Of a stretch of DNA of 64,000 nucleotides, positions 33,641 through 44,500 are shown one piece after another; positions within the stretch are counted from its first letter, which is position 1, and the number at the start of each line of letters is the position of its first letter. The translations under genes and the position numbers were made by a program. The DNA comes from Membranipora membranacea (taxonomy: Eukaryota > Bryozoa > Gymnolaemata > Cheilostomatida > Membraniporidae). The DNA lies in NCBI GenBank assembly GCA_914767715.1, contig OU612071.1, forward strand, positions 27,711,681-27,775,680. Direction: 5' to 3'. The notes below the pieces were generated by a model that saw nothing but the letters and a program-made list of their open reading frames with translations, made no database searches and was not told the DNA's origin.

Positions 33641-36600
33641 ATGGCAAGCGCTGTGTATGAGAGCGCCTCAGCTCCGGACGCTGCACCCGAAGGGCATCAA
33701 GATCTACAACTTAGAAGGTATAAACCAAACAATTATTGTATAAGACCATATGATCAGTCTTATCTCAGTCTGTTAGATCCAAATACGGGTAGGAGAAAGG
33801 TTTCACTACTCTGCACAGGCTGACATGATTGAGAGATAAGATTGTCTCGGCCTCAAAAGTCTTAGTTCACCTAGCCTTAGCACCTAAATTTGGAAAACAA
33901 TGGCTACCCCTCATTCAAAGACATTTGGCCAACAGTAGAACACTATGTGCGAGTCACAAACCTTGGACTATGGGAGTTGCCTTTCTTGATGGAAGGCAGA
34001 GCCAACAGTGCTGTGCTGCTCTGTATAAAAAGGTATACACCTGAGCAGGGGAAGAATCAACATTGAGACTCAAACCCTTGACTCCTGCAGCTTCCATCGC
34101 CCATTAGTGAATAGCAAGAGCTCTAACTGATTGCACCATCCTGAATTCTGCCTAGAGTCTATGCGTGATTAAATCACCGGACGGTGTCCTTAGTCATGGA
34201 ATAACCAAATCGTTATACATGCATCTTGGAAACAGAAGTTATTCCCCCCTACAATACAAGTACCAGCACTCATGGTACTAAAGCTGCGCCCTATACCGGC
34301 CTACTTTCCATAGCGAAGGAACAGAAGGGAGCCGTTTACTGCATGCACGCTGGTAGGCCTCCGGTAACTTAAGGTCCGGCTTGGGTGGATGGCGTGCCAG
34401 TACCAAGTCGGAATGACCGCCAGTTCCTGGGATTGAACTAGGGGCCACTTGTCTCCAGTCCGCACCACTAAAATTAAGACTCCAACTCCTATTTTCTGGT
34501 CATAATAGTTGTGTTATTTAGGCTGTACCCTTGTAGACTTGTTGGATACCTTGGCAGGAGTCAAGTATATAGGTTAAGCATACAGACAAGTGATATCTGA
34601 CGTCCGCTGCCAGCAGCCATGTCCTCGCGAAACAGCTAGAGTAGTGGAAGTCCACTACATACAAGCAAAAAAAGTATCCTTCTCTGCCTCTTCAATATAA
34701 AGAGTAGCCGTGTTACCAGATGGAGAGGGTATAGGGCGCAGCATGAGTACAATGGGTGCCTGCACTGTACCTATTCTGTGGCCAATTGTATTGTAAGCCA
34801 GACTGACCATACCCGGACATCATACCACATCATGTATTGTCATTTTGTAGACGATATGAAGATATCCTAGATAGGACAGCGCTCTCGGCTAGAAACACTA
34901 ACATTGTCATGATCATAGTGATGATAATTCTATTTCTCATCACGATCATATCGACGGCACACTTTGGAGTAAAACTAACGAAACTCGAGAAACAGATGCA
35001 GGAAGCCAGGGAGGAGGATCTTAGAGTTACTTGTGAGAATCTGTGCAGAAATAACTATTACCGATTATCTTTCCCCAAAATTGGCAGAATAATTATTTAC
35101 TTGTTTATACATTGAGGTTTTCTAAAAGTTTATGATTGAAGTAAATTTAAAATAAGTTACTAACCTCCACACATTAACGTAACTATTGAAAAAGGACGTA
35201 CAGGTGTAGGGTGGTACATCCTAAGTAGGAAAATGAAAGCATGGAAGCATAAATCACATGAATATAGAGGAAGCAGAAAATGACAAAAGAAAGGGCTAAT
35301 TCAAGTAATTTATATAACATTGAATATTACCAATTTCAAATAATTTATTTAGAGTGTGTCTTGTCTTGTCTTATGTGGGGGGAGGGTTGGGGTATGAGAC
35401 TGTACTCTCCAGAGAACAGGTGATGGACACCTATAGTCCTAAAAGTCCCCGGACAATTTTTGATTATTAACATTAGAACCATCCTTGATGTTAGAATGAT
35501 GAGTATGTTCCATATGTCAGTGTCGTGATTATGAGAGTTGTTTGGGTTTGAGATATGGGTGATTTGTGAGAGACGTTGGTTGAAGTTGTTCCGATTTTGG
35601 TGGTATGTTGGTCGGAAGAAGCCAGAGTACATCCCTCAAGACAAGAGTGGGAAACTTGCTTGATAGCCAAGGATGTGAACATGTGCGCTATCATAGAGTG
35701 TGTCGCGAATGCATCGTTGGTAGACCTAACACTCTGCCAGAATACATTATATGACAACCACTGCCGTAAACACACCCTGAATACTGATTTACCCGAAATG
35801 AATAAATATTAGCTAGAGTTAGGTATAGCTAGTTATGTGTCGATTTTATATTAGCTAACATTGTTAAACTACCCAAGGGTTTGTATTATCATACTGTTTT
35901 ATTTATAGAGGAGGGGGGGAGAACTACAAATAAGATGGCATAGGCATCTTTCAGTTTTTAGGCTAAAAACCTCCTGGCAATTTACCATGAGCCACATTTG
36001 ATCACTTTGACCCAAAATCTCAACAACCTCTTTAATGTTGTCTCAATCATGTTTGAACTATTTTTCTTATAAGCGTTGGTTGAAGAGCTACAGAGGATAG
36101 TCGACCTTGCTAAGGGAGAGAAAGGTGAAGTCGGGCCGAGAGGTGTAGGAGAGAAAGGTCCTATCGGAGTACAGGGGTACAGGGGAGTCACAGGACTAAA
36201 GGGAGACCCCGGTATAGAGGGAGAGAGGGGACCTATAGGTAATAGTGGTAGTCCTGGACCTCCGGGTTATGGTGTCAAAGGTCAGAAGGGTATGAGAGGA
36301 GTCGGGGAGTTATCTGGTGTCGGTAGCGAGTTCACAGTCTGGGGAAGGACTGACTGTCCGTCAAAATCCTCTTTGATATATGAAGGTAAGCCATTAGGCT
36401 ATACTGTAACTCTACTCGATTCATTCAAGGTGTTGAATATCATTACTGTAGTTTTCCGCTTCATATGGTGCCTAGAAGTGACCTTATGACCTGTTTGGGA
36501 GCTGAAAATAACAAACTTATTTACCACTCAGCTTACCACAAAAGCTTAGTTCTTAGTTCAGTGATACGCTGCATTGAAAATCAAAGACTCGAGAATGTGT

Positions 36601-37649
36601 AACTAGCCAATGAACTAAACCTTCATTGAACTAGCCAAGCTAAATAAGCACTTACCCAGTGTACCTAGATCAATTTAGTCAATTTGCCTGCATTCTAGTC
36701 GCTCCCTTCCACTGGTCATGCCAGCGGGACCAGTGAAGGGGAAGCAACTCCGAATGCAGGCATATGGACCAAACTTGGTCTGCAGTGTACCTAACAAATA
36801 AATAAATACTCCTCAATCATTGTACCTTAGGAAGGCTGCATTCCAAGGCATCAACATATCAACGTATCCCATCAGATGAAAATTAATTGTGCAAAGCTTC
36901 TTCAAACCCAAAGACTCTGAAGATTACAATACAACCCTGCCATGATCGTTTTGCATTTCTTATCAGCCAGATTTGTTTAGCTCCACAACTACTGTGGCTT
37001 CTTTAGTCCAGTATTACAACCATTGATGGTAGTACGCGTCTATGTAATAGATAGACTGTTGTATGGGTTGTTGTTATTATATTACCACTGTCAGTACTTT
37101 TGTTGCTGTTACCCGTTACGTTACGTTACAGATACTGTTGATATTATTATTGTAGGTGTTATGGGGGGTAATCCTCACACTGCTATAGGAGGAGGGGTTG
37201 GTTATCTCTGCCTCCCTCTAAATCCACAGTGGCTCAGCTTTAATTACTCAGCGCTGGACGTAGCCTGGATGAGCGCCGTAGAGTATGAGTCACAGAATTA
37301 TGGACTATTCCCTAATAGCGTAGATAATACGCGTGCGGTATGTGCCCGGTGCTACACCGAGGAGAGACCGTCGGTGATGATGATACCAGCTCGGACAAGC
37401 TGTCCAGATGCCTGGGAACTCGAGTATTATGGCTACCTTATGGCAAGCAGAGGACACCGTAATGAGAGCCCCTCTAACTTTGTGTGTGTCCACTACAGCC
37501 CGATAACTCGCCCCTACTCATCATCAGATCAGGGGGCCACTCTGGAGTTTGTGAATGCTGACTGCTCCGGGGATGGCAGCATTGAGGAATGTGCTGACTG
37601 GCAGTATATCCCTAACAGGCAGCTTACCTGCGCAGTCTGCTCACGCTAA
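33641..37649 (+). CDS. Short-chain collagen C4-like type II membrane protein, gene D (4 exons, 354 aa)
   Basis: Exons 33641-33717, 34851-35032, 36074-36385 and 37156-37649; 1,065 nt, all junctions in phase (2, 1, 1). Same plan as gene B. The N-terminal tail (MASAVYESASAPDAAPEGHQ) is unlike those of B and C; then come a membrane helix (IVMIIVMIILFLITIISTAH), a stalk, and Gly-X-Y triplets with two one-residue breaks (after GPRGV and at PPGYGVKG). Next are FTVWGRTDCPSKSSLIYEG and the head: VGYLCLPLNPQWL, RAVCARCYTEERPSVMMIPA, CPDAWELEYYGYLMA, NFVCVHYSP and the end RQLTCAVCSR. It is the most divergent intact member. The three-residue spacing of glycine and all head cysteines are kept, so the product should be functional. 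Confidence 0.87.
34055..34150 (-). mobile_element. tRNA-derived SINE-like element
   Basis: Minus strand: A box ATGGTGCAATCAGTTAGAGC and B box GGGTTTGAGTCTC at the right spacing, but anticodon and acceptor arms do not pair. It lies in intron 1 of gene D. Confidence 0.5.
34275..34750. mobile_element. Non-autonomous DNA element with 23-bp inverted ends
   Basis: The left end at 34275-34297 and the inverted right end at 34728-34750 match at about 21 of 23 positions, including GCTGCGCCCTATACC. The 476-bp interior has no coding content. It lies in intron 1 of gene D. No clear target duplication was seen. Confidence 0.5.
36685..36762. repeat. Foldback hairpin, possibly a small MITE
   Basis: Arms 36685-36717 and 36728-36762 are imperfect inverted copies (TGCCTGCATTC at the base, CACTGGTC/GACCAGTG at the tip). 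A related sequence occurs at about 19850-19920 (CAGTGGAAGGGAGCAACTGG), so this is a repeated family. It lies in the last intron of gene D. Confidence 0.6.
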
Positions 37650-37717
37650 CAGGCAGCTTACCTGCGCAGTCTGCTCACGCTAACATGCAGTTTACCTGCG
37701 CGGTCTGCTCAGGCTAA
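37612..37717 (+). repeat. 34-bp tandem triplication of the last codons and stop of gene D
   Basis: Three consecutive copies of the codons for RQLTCAVCSR plus TAA, spaced 34 bp. The first is the real end of the gene and the next two lie in the 3' untranslated part. The third is diverged. Confidence 0.9.
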
Positions 37718-40700
37718 TCTAATCAAAACCACATCTTACACTGCAGATTTTTCCAGTAGATTTTGATTTTTGGATGCTCCCAATTATATAATTGAATATT
37801 CTTGCAGAGAAATCTGCTGCTTTAATATCCTACGGCCCTTTGGGCTGTCCTTGTCATCCATATGAGGCTTTTCAAGACCTTGAAAGGTCATCATCCACTG
37901 AATGGATATTCGGTTTCTCCAATGCCATAGTTTTTTTCACTCCTACCTGTTATTTTTATACCATCATTTAGCAGCACTTAGGCAATGCTACATAATATTT
38001 GTAACCAAAAAAATGAGCCGTCCAAAATAATTTTCTGCTGTCCATTTTTTGCAGTATGTTGCTTTTTTGCCCCTAATCTATCATGTAATTCTCCTCTTTT
38101 TTTGTAAATACATTATCCGGGTCATGTTGTTATGGTGTGATAATGATAGTTTGTACTTGTAACATGAATAGAATTAGAAATAGACGTCATATTGACATCA
38201 TTGGATCAAATAACTACCCTGTCCTTGGAAGATGTTAAGGCTGTTACAGTTTTATGTCATCATGGTGATGTATTAGCATACGTATGTAGTTGTATACGGC
38301 GATATTCCAGGCAATGAGTTTCAAATTTCATTCTTTGCCGTCTCACTCCCATTTAACTTAAAAGGGAAATCAATCATATAGTTTGCTTTCAAAGGCAGTG
38401 AATAAATTCAGATTTCATCACTCAGAATATTATTTCCAAGTAATATTTTTCAGCCAAATAGAGAACTTACTACAAATCTTATATAATTTATGCCTTGTTT
38501 GCTATAGTTAGCAGTGAAATAAATGACAAAGTACTTAGCCTGAAAAAGGATATTCCATGTCATACCCGCAAAAACCATCCTCTTTATGAAAGGTTGGCAG
38601 TCGGTATGGACCTCAAAAAAATAGGCATGGGCTAGAAACAGTGCTCGTGCAAAGTAACAAGGTCAGCAAAAACCCTAAGAATAAAACTAACTGTACTAAC
38701 TGTAAGCAGTTACAACCCAAATGATGATATCCAAGATAAGATCTTTATCTGTTGAGAGAAATTAATTATTATAAATTCAAACCTTGATGAATAAATTAAT
38801 AAATAACTGTATAAAAAAGCTATTTCTTTTGTGACTGGTCCATTTTGTACTGTCATATTTGGGATTATCTTCTTTTTAACAGGTGGGAGACAACTATGCT
38901 ACAGATAGCTGTGAGGTCAGGGAAATTGAGGTGCGGGGCTTCGGCTTTATAATTTGTTGTTTGATTTGTTTTTCATCATAAGGCGGTTAAAAGAATAGAG
39001 AGCTCTAGAGTTAGACAAATGGGCAAATCACCGAGCTCTATGTATATGTAGCTGCTCCTGAAATGCTATCAGAGACACAGAACGCAACAGAATGTTGGTG
39101 CTGAAGTTAAAATGTTGCATGAAGATAGAAAAGTAAGAGAGACAGGACACGTCAAATGCATTACAATTCTGTATTTTTACTATCCGTCAAAAAACATATC
39201 ATATTAAAATGTTTGACTTGCCTGCACACATGAACTAGAAAAAATAAACGTAACTAGGCCCTGTAGTCAATGAGGCAAGCTTTATTTTTAATCACTAGTT
39301 TGACAGCTTCATCGTCATGACTGCTGTCACAATAATTATTTCTTCAGGGTAGATCAGTTCTACCTTATGAAATATGAGTAGTATTTCACATGGGTGAGAA
39401 CGTCGGCTCGCTGAGATGGATATCTGCACTGTATGCCCCTTTTTTGCAACAACTAATGATATCAAAAATTCCAATTTTGTTTACTGGACACATAGCATTA
39501 CATAAAAGTCCCTGATTCGCAAAAGAGGGTGAAACAGTCACAGCTAAGCTGGTTGACTGGATTACAGACTATATTAATCTACTACTCCCTCGCCAGGTTC
39601 ACTTTTAGCCCAATCATAGTATCAGAGTGAATTCAAATTACAGAAAAACCTGCCGCTCATCTTTTACTCGGTACCCGGATCCATGGATCATATTATCATC
39701 TTATTTATGTGTATTATTTCAGAATGATTATTTGTTTAATAGGTATTTTGGGGGAGGAATAAGCTTCGTGTTGGTTTGTTGCACAACTTTCAACTAGAGC
39801 AATCCCTTTTCAAAGTTGGATACGATGAGTGGGTGACCTTGCTTTGAAAGTACACGTTACCTGACAAAGTACACGTTACCTGACGAAGCAACTTTTCCTC
39901 TCCACTTCAGAGACTCAGCTGTATAAGGGCTCACTGTACTTGAATAGAGATAAGAACAGATAATCTGCAAGCACAGGACTACTACTCGATTTTACATATA
40001 CCCAAAAATCTGCAGGATGTGATTCCGTAGTTTTCTGTTTATGCACATCATACACCCAGGATTTGCAGGATAAAGTTTTCGCCACTCGCACAGGATTGAA
40101 ATAGTGAAATTTAAGACTGGCTTATACGTTTACCAGGGAGAATGGATAGAATGGATTTACCATACTCAATATTTTTTATATGGATTTTTGCACTTTAGCT
40201 AGTGAAAATTGGCGCTGGCTAACATTACGCTGGCTAACATTACGCTGGCTAACATTACGCTGGCTAACATTACGCTGGCTAACATTACGCTGGCTAACAT
40301 TACGCCGCCCACAAAATAAGAGAAACAAAACTTTGGATAATATTTACTCTTTGATGGTATACCAACAATCCTTAAATACGCATTACTGATGCTTTCATAA
40401 TTTTATGGCAATAGTTCAAGGTTGTAAAGCGAAGCCGTCATTCACTATTTCAGCCTCCGATGATTATCGTACATGTTCCCATACACCTGTCTATGTATGT
40501 ATGTATGATGTACCATTATTGTTCTCATCTTTATGTTTTCAGCAGCGAATCACCCCTGATTACTTATTCATCTCACACAGTGAGAGAGAAAAGTCAGCAT
40601 CAATTACTGGAGTATACTGTGTACTAATTAATATAAGATAATACCGCTGCCTCCTCTCATATCTCACCACTAATTAGGGTATACTGATTTTCTGATAGCC

Positions 40701-41140
40701 ATCATATCTACCTCTGCCTCCCTTATGACCGGAGAAGTGAGTATTATTTTATGGTTTGTTTATTCCGCTTGGCACAGGTGACCTATACGCCTACTCCATT
40801 CATACCATGACTTCGCGCTATGACTCAACATACAGACGCACAGACAGACAGAGGTTAGGAGATAAAGACTGAACTGGATGTGTCAGTTAGGTCAGCAGAA
40901 TAACTTTCCATGTTTAGATGTAGTGACATCATAGCTCATGGGAATGTTAGTATCAGGCCCTTTGTTTTAGAGATGGCCGCCGGATGGCCCCAGATATTTT
41001 ATCTTTTGTCTCTCGCAGGTAATCTCGGCTTCCTCTGACTCTCATTACCATCTCTTATCACATCACTCATCATCTTATATTATGCTAACAGGTAGTCGAG
41101 CCGGCGTTACATTCTTTCAATGTAGACAAGAGGAATTTAA
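37718..41140. other. No gene recognised
   Basis: Intergenic DNA between gene D and the intermediate filament gene. It holds a 2-copy repeat of GTACACGTTACCTGAC at about 39850-39885 and a 15-bp tandem repeat at 40216. No splice-consistent exon was recognised. Confidence 0.45.
40216..40305 (+). repeat. 15-bp tandem repeat, six copies (TGGCTAACATTACGC)n
   Basis: Six exact or nearly exact 15-bp units. The length is a multiple of three, so it makes an open frame with repeated RWLTL; there is no sign that it is coding. Confidence 0.95.
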
Positions 41141-41149
41141 ATTATCCAA

Positions 41150-41267
41150 CCAATCACGGCGCCCAACCTATCACGACTAGCCAATCACAGCGTGGAACCT
41201 ATTGCTACTAGCCAATTACAACCAATGAATCAAAAAAGTAGGCGGAGCTTATTAACTAATATAAATA
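41150..41267 (+). promoter_or_regulatory. Core promoter of the intermediate filament gene: CCAAT boxes and TATA
   Basis: CCAAT occurs at 41150, 41181 and 41212, each exactly 31 bp apart and within 31-bp repeated modules, with another at 41222. A GC-rich GGCGGAG lies at 41241, and TATAAATA at 41260-41267. The first coding exon starts at 41494, allowing a leader of roughly 200 nt. This is a classic strong Pol II promoter layout. Confidence 0.8.
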
Positions 41268-41493
41268 GAAGGATATGTGAAGCACATGCTAGCCATCATC
41301 GAACACCCTGCAGTCTTAGATATACAGTCTTCAGCCCTTTCTTGAGCGGACCAGATCAGACTTTTCTCTCTCTCTCTTCTGTGCCTACTGTGGAGTTATA
41401 TATTCACTTTCAGCAGACACAAATTTCGTTGATATCTAAGCCACATAGTACAGAAGTGATACACCACTGAGAAGATCTACATACACAGCAGTC

Positions 41494-41531
41494 ATGTCAT
41501 CTCAGAACTCAGTAACCACCAAGACCACCAG
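41494..41531 (+). CDS. Alternative first coding exon 1a of the IF gene
   Basis: MSSQNSVTTKTT plus two bases, then donor GTAAGA. It ends in phase 2, matching the acceptor at 54040. It lies 3' of the CCAAT/TATA promoter. Confidence 0.8.
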
Positions 41532-44500
41532 GTAAGAATTAATGTTTGTCATCTCACAGCGGGTTCTCCCTAATTTACTTCCCTCATTCTTCACTAAATC
41601 ATTTTGTAGGGCTTTCCGTCTATCATCTTGTGTCAAAGAAATCTCCTCTGGACTTCTCTTGCCAGTAAGATTTTCATCTCTCCCGCAGAGTTTCAGGGTT
41701 GTCGTTACTTGCTCCCGTCAGTCATAGCTACCCGTCATCCTGTCACCTTCACAGTGTCAACTGTTATCAAAGGGGGAAGGTGGGAATTAATATGTCGAGA
41801 CACGAAAGTAAATTTACCCATCACCCAGTAAGCATATATAACTAGCTGTATGCATAACTAAATCTTAGTGTACCTAAAACTGATCAGCGACACATATATA
41901 AGTAATGCATCATTAGGTCATGATATCATTTCACTTCCTAGGTTAAAATCTAAACCCGCTATCATCTACCAGTATTTTGCTTGGGCGTCTTTCATTGAAT
42001 AGTGCTAGGCAAAGTTAATATTTCAGGCTTATTTCTTGTTTGAGAAAAACACTGCAACCTTAGTATAATTCAACAAGTATTTGTAGTATCATCAAACACA
42101 CAACCTAACTGAGTGGTAATATATTTGCACTCTTTGCAATATTACAAAATACAAACAAAATGTGAAATCATAGACTGCTGTACGCTAACTATGTGTCACT
42201 ATTATTATATATATATCGGCAGCGTCAGGCAGCGCTATGATACACTGTGTAATAATATCATAGCGCTGTTTGTTGTTTGCGGCAGCATATAATAATCGCT
42301 TGGCTTTATAAATATATCATGAACAATAAGCATTGCTGCTGTGAATTTGACTCCTGAGAGCGGCCAATTAATATTCCTGCTTTGAATGCTATTTATTTAA
42401 TTGTAAATAATTAGAAAATAAACCCTATACCTTTCTCTTTTTGATGTGTTTGATTGAGAGCCTCTCTCTATGAATGCGCTGCTCATTTAATTTGAGTCAA
42501 TAAGTTAGAGTGACTTTCTTAGAATAACGAGAATCTCGGTCTCCCATCGGCAGCAGCAGGAGCAGCGCTGTGCACAATCCAATACTGAATCAATATGTCG
42601 TGCTATAACTAAAAGTCCCTGCACTACAAAATCAGATTGCCCTCGTTCGCAGCGTACATCATTTTCGATAATATATTCTCCTTGCAGCCCAAACTATCCC
42701 TCATCCCCTATATGACCAGCGCAGACTAGCTGAAATCACTACTCTGTTCATTTCTATCAACTCAAGCACTTTCCGGTTACATAATTCAATTGAGCCGATT
42801 TGAAAGCATCTAAGAAAACTTTTGTGATGAAATTTTCTGAGTCAACACTGAGTCTCTGGGCTGCAGCACAGGTGCATCACAAGGACCCATCAAATCTGTC
42901 TTATTTATCTAAAGAGTTAACTCCTTGATTTAGCTAATCAACTCAGCTATGCAACAACATCAAAGATTATAAATACAATATTTTCTAAGACAATCATTTA
43001 TATTTTGACCAAGTGACAGGCCGGCTTTCTTAATTCATTGATTGTCATGATCCAAAACAACTGTAGCATTGCAGACTTGCATAAACAATAATGTAGTATT
43101 AGGCTTGTTTGTTGACAAATGCAATAATGGAGTCCATTGTCCGATTCTCCCAGAGACCTAGTGAGGTATGATGCCGGCACGCCAGTGTTCCATTGAGATT
43201 AGCCCAGCAGCGTGTTAGAATTATTATTATGTGTAAAATTGTAACAATTGTTAATAGGTAAGCTTGTTGAAACTAACGCTGCAGTGTCAAACAGACCTGC
43301 CATGCAAATCTCAAATTTTAATTTGTGGTATGTTGTAATAAATGGTCCAAGATTATTTTTGATCTATCCCGGTCTCTTGAAATCGATGAATATGACGTTT
43401 TATAATTCCATTTATTTGCTCTTCACTTGCTTTTGACCTAATCTCAAGTTTTTGGCAGCTGATAACAATTGTACTTGACAAAAGTACTGAACCACACATG
43501 GCAGGTCTGCTTCTCAAACATTAAGGTGAATTTTTAGCATCAATATGAAAATTATTTCAGTATAATTTACTATAATCCCCAAATGAAAGCATATTTCAAA
43601 GAATTTTCTTAATTTTATAGGATTTTCTCCCCTTAGTGTGAGGCAGCATTTATTAGATAATCACTATATAAAGCCAAACCAAGTCAGCAGCAAGCTGTCT
43701 TATTACTTATACTAATAATTACCGAGCTAAGCCGATTTTATTAGCATTCATAGGGCTGCCCAACATCCATATTCTTAGCCTTAATTCCCTCAGGGATATA
43801 TAGCCATATGTAGGTTGACTCATCTCGCCCCCCCTACATTCCCGTGTGACCGTATGAATTATGTATCTAGGCCACACTATTATACAGTAGCGCAGTGATC
43901 TATGTGTAACCTAGGACCTTGGCTTGCCATCTTTCCCGTCATCACTTCTCAGTTCACGTCGTTGTGTAGCAGCAGGTGTCAAGCCTCTCTCTCACTCTCC
44001 AGTCTTCTATTAGCTCATTTCGTCGCTGTAATTTCGGGTTCTTGTCTGAGCAAAACTACAAACATGTCTAAATACTTCAAGAAGAAGCCTGAGACTGCAG
44101 TCACCGCCAGGTAATCTGTCATTTTAGAATGTTTTGTGCTGTTTCATTTCTATACAGTTTGCAATTCTTGCTGCTTTGAAAGCATTCTAGCTTCATTCTC
44201 CTTTGCAAAAATTATAGGGCCGCATTTCAGTGATGATCTTGTACTTTTAGCTATATCATCTAAAGTTTCATCTGATCACACACCCCCTCTTTATCATTGA
44301 CTGCGTATGAGGCTGTAGTACATTGTACGCTGACATGATACTCTACGTGAATGCATATAATCTCGTACTAAATCTGGACAGCACATTGTGCTACAGTTAT
44401 CATATGACAGCATTCCTCATGTTATACTAGCCTGCCTGTCATATTAACATGGCTATTGTTCTGAAGTTTTTGAAGCTTTTTAGCAGAAGTTTGCCGACTA

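Noticed and set aside
18569-37649. Bacterial origin of the collagen-like genes
   Set aside because: Multiple phase-consistent introns and the animal C4-type head argue for ordinary animal genes.
40180-40389. Open frame with RWLTL repeats
   Set aside because: It is the 15-bp tandem repeat read in one frame; the unit length alone explains the lack of stops.
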